From Caryophanales bacterium UBA6259 (GTDB taxonomy: Bacteria > Bacillota > Bacilli > Tepidibacillales > Tepidibacillaceae): a stretch of 19,862 bases of DNA. The stretch is taken from assembly GCA_002441135.1 (NCBI GenBank), contig DJVJ01000025.1:7051-26912 (forward strand), read 5' to 3'. A program made the translations under genes and the position numbers. Each line of letters opens with the position of its first letter. Within the stretch, counting starts at the first letter, position 1. Below the pieces are notes generated by a model. The model did not search any database. It saw only the letters and a program-made list of their open reading frames with translations, and was not told the origin of the DNA. Shown here piece after piece: positions 16,042 through 19,862 of this stretch.

Positions 16042-16068
16042 ATTCGCTATAAATAAACAATATCCTTG
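16042..16068 (-). promoter_or_regulatory. Putative sigma-H-type promoter for the sensor kinase
   Basis: Minus-strand CAAGGATAT (16060-16068) fits the sigma-H -35 consensus RnAGGAwWW at eight of nine positions. After 11 bases, AGCGAAT (16042-16048) fits RnnGAAT exactly. The leader would be about 45 bases, ending in a good ribosome binding site. B. subtilis kinA is known to be sigma-H dependent, so the match is sensible for a sporulation-type kinase. Confidence 0.45.
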
Positions 16069-16098
16069 TTTAGTTTTTAGAATTTTTTTAAAATAATC

Positions 16099-16280
16099 TT
16101 ATCCACAATTTTATCCACAAATCAATTATTGCCATAGTACAAAACACAATATTTATCCACATTATCCACGGATTCTTCCTATTGTTTATGTGGATAAGAT
16201 TATTCGTTAAAAGTCTTTTGTGTCATATGATTCAGAGTTTTATCCACTTATCAACAGTGTGTGTTGATAAGTTATTCACA
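16099..16280. promoter_or_regulatory. DnaA-box cluster (nine boxes or near-matches)
   Basis: Perfect TTATCCACA occurs at 16099-16107, 16111-16119 and 16153-16161 on the plus strand and at 16189-16197 on the minus strand. TTATTCACA (16272-16280) also fits TTATNCACA. One-mismatch boxes are TTATCCACG (16162-16170), TTATCCACT (16240-16248) and TTATCAACA on the plus strand (16248-16256) and minus strand (16262-16270). Such density in 182 bases is far above chance. There is no dnaA or dnaN nearby, so this is more likely a DnaA-binding regulatory or titration cluster than oriC. From memory, B. subtilis has non-origin DnaA-box clusters, one of them near gcp (tsaD). Confidence 0.85.
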
Positions 16281-16351
16281 TTTATACTCCTTCATTATCA
16301 GTATTACTTAGATATTACACCTGTATTGTGGATAGAATACACCTTCCAAAC

Positions 16352-16386
16352 AACAAAAAAACTCGATAAATATATCGAGTTTCGTT
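16352..16386 (-). terminator. Rho-independent terminator after tsaD (bidirectional)
   Basis: AAACTCGATA (16359-16368) pairs perfectly with TATCGAGTTT (16373-16382) around a 4-base loop, with a T-run on the minus strand after the stem. It lies 16 bases past the tsaD stop and closes the tsaE-tsaB-rimI-tsaD transcript. Confidence 0.88.
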
Positions 16387-16398
16387 TTTGCGTATAAA

Positions 16399-17439
16399 TC
16401 ATTTATCATTATAAGCCGATTCTAGAGATAAACTTGCAATTCCATTTAAATCTAATTTACTCCATTGTTTTGATTGGTGTAGGAAATACCCATTACACGC
16501 AATCATTGCTGCATTATCCGTGCATAATTCTAAAGGAGGAATAGTTAAATCAACACTGGTGGCTTCGGTCTCCTGCATTAATCGGTTTCTTAGGCCTTTA
16601 TTTGCAGCAACCCCTCCAGCTACAATTAATTGCTTTACTCCTTTTTCTTTTACTGCTCTCATCGTTTTTGTAGCTAATACATCAACAACTGCTTCTTGAA
16701 AGCTTGCAGCCATATCTTCCTTACTAATTTCTTCTTCTTTTTGTTTTGCATTATGTAGTGCATTAATTACTGCAGATTTTAAGCCACTGAAGCTAAAATC
16801 ATAGGACTGGTCTAATAATGCCCTAGGAAGATGTATTGTTGCATTACCCTGCTGGGCTAATCGATCAATATGTGGGCCACCAGGATAAGGTAAATTTAAT
16901 GCTCGTGCTACTTTATCAAAGGCTTCTCCTACTGCATCATCTCTTGTTTGACCAAGGATTTCGAAATGATTATGCTGTTCCATATAAACTAGCTCTGTGT
17001 GCCCTCCTGATACAACTAATGCAATAAGAGGGAATTGAAGAGGCTTTACAAGATGATTCGCATAAATATGTCCAGCAATATGGTGAACACCAATTAACGG
17101 GATGCCTTTCGTAAAGGAAATCGCCTTCGCTGCTGCTATTCCAACTAATAATGCCCCAATCAGACCCGGACCATAGGTTACTGCAACTCCATCAATATCA
17201 TCTAAAGTAAGCTTTGCTTCCTCTAAAGCTTGCTGCAAAATGAAATTAATTCCTTCTACATGCTTTCTTGAAGCCACCTCAGGAACAACTCCACCGAACC
17301 GCTTGTGTATATCTATTTGTGATGAAATAATATTGGATAATATCGTCGATCCATCTTTTACAACAGAAACAGATGTCTCATCACAGCTTGTTTCAATTCC
17401 AAGAATATTTACGGCCTTTTTTTGATTATCTAAGTTCAT
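16399..17439 (-). CDS. tsaD: tRNA N6-adenosine threonylcarbamoyltransferase TsaD
   Basis: TsaD transfers the threonylcarbamoyl group from TC-AMP to A37 of tRNAs that read ANN codons, the last step of t6A synthesis, in complex with TsaB and TsaE. The 346-residue protein has the family start ILGIETSCDETSVSVV, the metal-binding HxxxH in HHIAGH (H120, H124), SGGHTEL (145-150), the LPYPGGPHID segment, and DNAAMIA near the C-terminus. The ATG at 17437-17439 directly follows the rimI stop codon. All four t6A-cluster genes are together here, in the same order as in B. subtilis. It is known as gcp in older literature. A terminator follows. Confidence 0.98.
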   Translation of the reverse strand: MNLDNQKKAVNILGIETSCDETSVSVVKDGSTILSNIISSQIDIHKRFGGVVPEVASRKHVEGINFILQQALEEAKLTLDDIDGVAVTYGPGLIGALLVGIAAAKAISFTKGIPLIGVHHIAGHIYANHLVKPLQFPLIALVVSGGHTELVYMEQHNHFEILGQTRDDAVGEAFDKVARALNLPYPGGPHIDRLAQQGNATIHLPRALLDQSYDFSFSGLKSAVINALHNAKQKEEEISKEDMAASFQEAVVDVLATKTMRAVKEKGVKQLIVAGGVAANKGLRNRLMQETEATSVDLTIPPLELCTDNAAMIACNGYFLHQSKQWSKLDLNGIASLSLESAYNDK

Positions 17440-17895
17440 TTATAGTTTCACCCACATTATCATCGCATCTTCTTTTTTGCCATGATCATTATAATAGTTT
17501 TTTCTGATTCCATGCTGCTCAAAACCAAGCTTTTTATATAAAGCTATTGCGATATTATTAGAGACTCTTACTTCTAATGTCATTCCTGTAGCTCCTACCA
17601 GCTGCGCGATATTCATTACATACCTCATTAAGAATTCCCCTAATTTTAAGCCTCTAGCCTGTGGAAGGATCGCAATATTGGTAATATGAGCTTCGTCTAA
17701 AATTAGCCACATACCAACATACCCAACAATATGGTGATTATACTCAATTATAAAATATTGAGCAAAATCATTTTGGGTTAATTCCCCTATAAATGCTTCC
17801 TTAGACCAAGGTGTAGGAAAGGATGATTCCTCTATTTCCAAAATCGCGTCTACATCCTCAATGGTTGCTTTTCGAACATTAATTTCCTTCTCCAC
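17440..17895 (-). CDS. rimI: Ribosomal-protein-alanine N-acetyltransferase RimI (GNAT family)
   Basis: RimI-type GNAT enzymes acetylate the N-terminus of ribosomal protein bS18 from acetyl-CoA. The 151-residue protein has the acceptor-side SFPTPWSKEAF typical of RimI (residues 25-35), strand IVGYVGMW, the acetyl-CoA loop QARGLKLGEFLM (79-90), and the LEVRVSNNIAIALYKKLGFEQHGIR-type segment in its C-terminal half. The start is GTG at 17893-17895, with a modest AAGGGATG about 11 bases upstream and no better in-frame alternative. It lies between tsaB and tsaD, its usual place in Firmicutes, and is almost certainly co-transcribed with them. Confidence 0.94.
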   Translation of the reverse strand: MEKEINVRKATIEDVDAILEIEESSFPTPWSKEAFIGELTQNDFAQYFIIEYNHHIVGYVGMWLILDEAHITNIAILPQARGLKLGEFLMRYVMNIAQLVGATGMTLEVRVSNNIAIALYKKLGFEQHGIRKNYYNDHGKKEDAMIMWVKL

Positions 17896-17915
17896 AGTTT
17901 TGTATCATCCCTTAA

Positions 17916-18620
17916 TTAGCTTTTTTGTTTTTCTAGCCATTTAACCTCTGCTTCAGGCAGTTGCAAATAAGCAGGTACAAAATCAAAAGTATTTTCAACC
18001 TGTCCGTTCTTAAACCGCTCTAATGCTAATATTCCATAAGCACTTGGCCTTGGAACGTTATTCATTATAGAAGAAAAAGAAACCTGGTTTCCCAATGCTT
18101 CGATAATTAAATCTTGATGAAGCTTCACATCATCTCCCACAAAAACTACAGGTTCCCTTGAATCCTTGACCTGCTCTAACCAATGATTAAGTAAGACAAT
18201 ACGATCTTGTTCTTTTGTGATAAACTCATTTTTCATCCATTGATATAATCCAGAATAAACCTGTCCTCTTCTAGCATCTAAAATCGGCGCAATTAAACCA
18301 TTAAAGTGCTGTTGTGAAAAAGCCATTGCCTCAATCGTAGAGATACCAACTAAAGGCTTATTTAATGTCCAAGAAAAAATCTTTGCTGTGGTAACCCCAA
18401 TCCTTACACCGGTATATGAGCCTGGACCTTTTGAAACAGCAATTAGGTCTATCTCCTCTGGTTTCCATCCAATTTCTAAAAAAAGTTCTTCTACCATCGG
18501 CATCAGCCGAATTGAATGGTTTTTCTTTAAATTAGTTATCACTTCACCATAGACCTTTGTTTCATCTAATAATGCAACGCCTAATACGGAAGTGGATGTA
18601 TCAATGGCTAATATTTTCAT
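17916..18620 (-). CDS. tsaB: tRNA threonylcarbamoyladenosine biosynthesis protein TsaB
   Basis: TsaB is the catalytically inactive paralogue of TsaD that forms the TsaD-TsaB core to which TsaE binds. The protein from the ATG at 18618-18620 has 234 residues and starts MKILAIDTSTSVLGVALL, the family signature, with the VSKGPGSYTGVRIGVTTAK segment around residues 65-83. It lacks the HxxxH metal site of TsaD. AAGGAG lies 10 bases before the ATG. A longer frame up to 18695 exists but would add residues absent from the family. It overlaps the end of tsaE by 20 bases, indicating coupled translation. Confidence 0.96.
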   Translation of the reverse strand: MKILAIDTSTSVLGVALLDETKVYGEVITNLKKNHSIRLMPMVEELFLEIGWKPEEIDLIAVSKGPGSYTGVRIGVTTAKIFSWTLNKPLVGISTIEAMAFSQQHFNGLIAPILDARRGQVYSGLYQWMKNEFITKEQDRIVLLNHWLEQVKDSREPVVFVGDDVKLHQDLIIEALGNQVSFSSIMNNVPRPSAYGILALERFKNGQVENTFDFVPAYLQLPEAEVKWLEKQKS

Positions 18621-19077
18621 TTTCAAAAAACTCCTTGCAAAGCTCAATATAATAATCACCTTTAGGTTCGAACCTAAGTAATCTTCTGTTTTCATCTAGC
18701 TTTAGTATAATAATATTTAACAACTGATCTGGTAAATAATCCTCTATAAACTGGGCCCATTCTACAACAGATATCCCCTCACCATAGAAATATTCCTCAA
18801 AACCAAGATCTTCATCCTCTCCTTCGAGTCGATAAACATCCATATGGTATAGTGGAAGATTGCCTTGGTATTCCTTTATTAGAGTAAAAGTAGGACTATT
18901 TACAATCTGTGTTATCCCTAATCCAAGTGCTAATCCTTGAGTAAAGCTTGTTTTTCCAGCTCCTAAATCTCCTTCTAAGGTAATAACATCTCTAGCTTTT
19001 AAATATTTTGCCAACTTGGCTGCTAATCGTTGAGTTTCATTCACATCCATTGTTTTTATTTCATAGCTTGTCGTCAA
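18601..19077 (-). CDS. tsaE: tRNA threonylcarbamoyladenosine biosynthesis ATPase TsaE
   Basis: TsaE is the P-loop ATPase that resets the TsaD-TsaB complex between rounds of t6A formation. It has Walker A GDLGAGKTSF, the NSPTFTLIKEY switch-like segment, LYHMDVYRLEG and the SVVEWAQ motif. I place the start at TTG 19075-19077 (158 residues) because AAGGGG lies 8 bases upstream; the ATG at 19084-19086 directly abuts that site with no spacing, although using it would add only three residues. It is the first gene of the operon, preceded by an extended -10 promoter. thiL, its upstream neighbour in B. subtilis, is absent; the tRNA array lies there instead. Confidence 0.95.
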   Translation of the reverse strand: MTTSYEIKTMDVNETQRLAAKLAKYLKARDVITLEGDLGAGKTSFTQGLALGLGITQIVNSPTFTLIKEYQGNLPLYHMDVYRLEGEDEDLGFEEYFYGEGISVVEWAQFIEDYLPDQLLNIIILKLDENRRLLRFEPKGDYYIELCKEFFENENISH

Positions 19078-19146
19078 ATATCTCATCCCCTTAATTGCAG
19101 ATGCTAAGATTATGTAATGTTACTATCTTTGGGCATACATTGTATT

Positions 19147-19173
19147 ATTATACCATTGTTAACCAATGTTAAC
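19147..19173 (-). promoter_or_regulatory. Promoter of the tsaE operon with tandem 10-bp repeats
   Basis: On the minus strand the -10 box TATAAT (19147-19152) is preceded by TGG, giving an extended -10 (TGnTATAAT); no good -35 box is present. Immediately upstream are two tandem 10-bp repeats, TTAACATTGG and TTAACAATGG (19153-19172), occupying the -35 to spacer region. The repeats could be an operator. Confidence 0.6.
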
Positions 19174-19186
19174 TAATTATGAATGC

Positions 19187-19212
19187 AAAAAAACACCCTT
19201 CATCAAGGGTGT
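19187..19212 (-). terminator. Rho-independent terminator of the tRNA array
   Basis: ACACCCTT (19193-19200) pairs perfectly with AAGGGTGT (19205-19212) around the tetraloop CATC; on the minus strand a run of T follows. It is about 40 bases after tRNA-Gly, the last gene of the array. Confidence 0.88.
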
Positions 19213-19252
19213 AAATATTTTTTACTATGTAATACTACATCTTTTTAAAAAA

Positions 19253-19326
19253 TGGAGCGGGTGATGGGAATCGAACCCACGCTACCAGCTTGGAAGGCTG
19301 GAGTTCTACCATTGAACTACACCCGC
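19253..19326 (-). tRNA. tRNA-Gly (anticodon TCC)
   Basis: A 74-base cloverleaf with acceptor GCGGGTG paired to CACCCGC, discriminator T, encoded CCA, anticodon loop CTTCCAA and a T-loop GTTCGATTC. It is the last tRNA before the terminator. Confidence 0.97.
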
Positions 19327-19334
19327 GTATTAAA

Positions 19335-19411
19335 TGGTAGGGATGACAGGATTTGAACCTGCGACCCCCTGGTCCCAAACCAGGTGCTCTACCAAGCTGA
19401 GCCACATCCCT
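19335..19411 (-). tRNA. tRNA-Pro (anticodon TGG)
   Basis: A 77-base cloverleaf with anticodon loop TTTGGGA, anticodon stem CCTGG/CCAGG and encoded CCA. The first acceptor pair is A1-T72 with discriminator A73, whereas bacterial tRNA-Pro usually begins C1-G72. Confidence 0.96.
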
Positions 19412-19439
19412 ACATTATAGATGAAATTTTTATTAAATA

Positions 19440-19467
19440 TTAATGGCGTGCCCTGAGAGGTACACTC
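19440..19467 (-). repeat. Partial duplicate of the tRNA-Arg 3' end
   Basis: Twenty bases (19440-19459) are identical to 19579-19598, which contains the CCA, discriminator, 3' acceptor strand and first T-stem bases of tRNA-Arg plus flanking TTAA. A weaker match continues for a few more bases. It is in the same orientation, 139 bases downstream of the real 3' end, with no other tRNA parts. Confidence 0.85.
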
Positions 19468-19582
19468 CTTCGTCGTGACTTCAACATCGCATCACTTCGT
19501 CACATTCGTTCCTAATTCTGCGTGTTTCCGACGAACTCTTTATCGTTCGAATCTTTGATCGATGAATATTCTTAGATGTTAA

Positions 19583-19659
19583 TGGCGTGCCCTGAGAGAT
19601 TCGAACTCCCGACCTTCTGATTCGTAGTCAGACACTCTATCCAGCTGAGCTAAGGGCAC
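19583..19659 (-). tRNA. tRNA-Arg (anticodon ACG)
   Basis: A 77-base cloverleaf: acceptor GTGCCCT with AGGGCAC, discriminator G, encoded CCA, anticodon loop CTACGAA and T-loop GTTCGAATC. The wobble A34 would be deaminated to inosine to read CGN codons (family knowledge). Confidence 0.97.
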
Positions 19660-19679
19660 ATATTATATTAGAGTAAAAC

Positions 19680-19766
19680 TGGTGCGGTCGGCGAGACTTG
19701 AACTCGCACGATCATATGACCACTACCCCCTCAAGATAGCGTGTCTGCCGATTCCACCACGACCGC
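19680..19766 (-). tRNA. tRNA-Leu (anticodon GAG)
   Basis: An 87-base tRNA with a long variable arm, acceptor GCGGTCG/CGACCGC, discriminator A, encoded CCA, and anticodon stem CTATC/GGTAG holding loop TTGAGGG (anticodon GAG). Confidence 0.95.
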
Positions 19767-19841
19767 TAAATGACGATTAAGTCTAAGGAGTATTATATCA
19801 TATCTGAAATCAAAATTAAAGTACTTCACTAATCCAATAAA

Positions 19842-19862
19842 TGGTGCGGGTGAAGGGAGTCG
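19842..19862 (-). tRNA. Partial tRNA, 3' end (probably tRNA-Leu)
   Basis: Only the last 21 bases are in the window: part of a T-loop, its 3' stem, acceptor strand CACCCGC, discriminator A and CCA. The A discriminator with this acceptor favours Leu over Gly, but the anticodon is outside the window. Confidence 0.75.

Larger units (their letters stand above)
15991..16398. other. Intergenic region with kinase promoter, DnaA boxes and tsaD terminator
   Basis: This 408-bp gene-free stretch separates the kinase from tsaD, both on the minus strand. It contains the kinase ribosome binding site and sigma-H-like promoter (16042-16068), an AT-rich tract (about 16069-16098), a dense DnaA-box cluster (16099-16280) and the tsaD terminator (16352-16386). 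A 71-codon plus-strand frame crosses it but has no ribosome binding site and is mostly made of DnaA boxes. Confidence 0.8.

Noticed and set aside
16099..16280. DnaA-box cluster as the chromosome origin oriC
   Set aside because: No dnaA, dnaN, rpmH or gidA-type neighbours; the surrounding genes are t6A and kinase genes. A non-origin DnaA cluster is more likely.
16182..16397. 71-codon plus-strand open frame
   Set aside because: No ribosome binding site; overlaps the DnaA boxes and the tsaD terminator; composition gives no protein-like pattern.
18621..18695. N-terminal extension of TsaB
   Set aside because: The family starts at MKILAIDTSTS; the internal ATG has AAGGAG upstream and the extension lies inside tsaE.
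19153..19173. Rex operator upstream of tsaE
   Set aside because: The TTGTTAAC and GTTAACTA halves resemble the Rex consensus, but the spacing is 6 rather than 4 between TTGTTAA and TTAAC and one arm is mismatched.

Overview
The window is AT-rich chromosomal DNA from a low-GC Gram-positive bacterium, most likely a spore-forming member of the Bacillales. This rests on the perfect CIRCE element in front of groESL, the Rex repressor, strong AGGAGG-type ribosome binding sites, TTG and GTG starts, tRNAs with encoded CCA, and a gene order matching the Bacillus subtilis ydi-groESL block (tsaE-tsaB-rimI-tsaD, an ABC-F gene on the opposite strand, molybdenum cofactor genes, rex, tatC, groES-groEL). The genus cannot be fixed from the sequence alone. 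Nearly everything is on the minus strand; the only plus-strand gene is the ABC-F ATPase.

Layout from left to right. (1) 1-1215: the start of a DUF58 gene and a moxR AAA+ ATPase, with a sigma-H-like promoter. (2) 1216-2978: an accessory patch downstream of groEL. It holds a terminator, a decayed copy of the 3' end of groEL, an unrecognised gene with a CoiA-like Cys/His cluster and a highly charged middle, and what looks like the N-terminal stub of a tyrosine recombinase. (3) 2979-5160: groES-groEL under a CIRCE operator, with a second, unexplained perfect 14-bp inverted repeat framing the promoter. (4) 5234-9572: 5-formyltetrahydrofolate cyclo-ligase, mobA, a MoeA-like gene, mobB, rex and tatC. 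(5) 9653-11599: the ABC-F gene on the plus strand, whose stop codon interlocks with the stop of the convergent gene. (6) 11596-15990: a PAS-containing, sporulation-type sensor kinase followed by a large exported/membrane protein with an alkaline-phosphatase-like outer domain. (7) 15991-16398: a 408-bp gene-free stretch with nine DnaA boxes or near-matches in 182 bp, next to a sigma-H-like promoter for the kinase. (8) 16399-19190: tsaE-tsaB-rimI-tsaD, which make the tRNA t6A modification. (9) 19188-19862: a tRNA array (Leu partial, Leu-GAG, Arg-ACG, Pro-TGG, Gly-TCC) with a partial duplicate of the tRNA-Arg 3' end.

Most genes are housekeeping. The parts that deserve a second look are the DnaA-box cluster upstream of a sigma-H-type kinase gene, the 14-bp inverted repeat on the groESL promoter, the groEL-fragment-flanked accessory patch with its unrecognised gene, and the kinase/phosphatase-like membrane protein pair.
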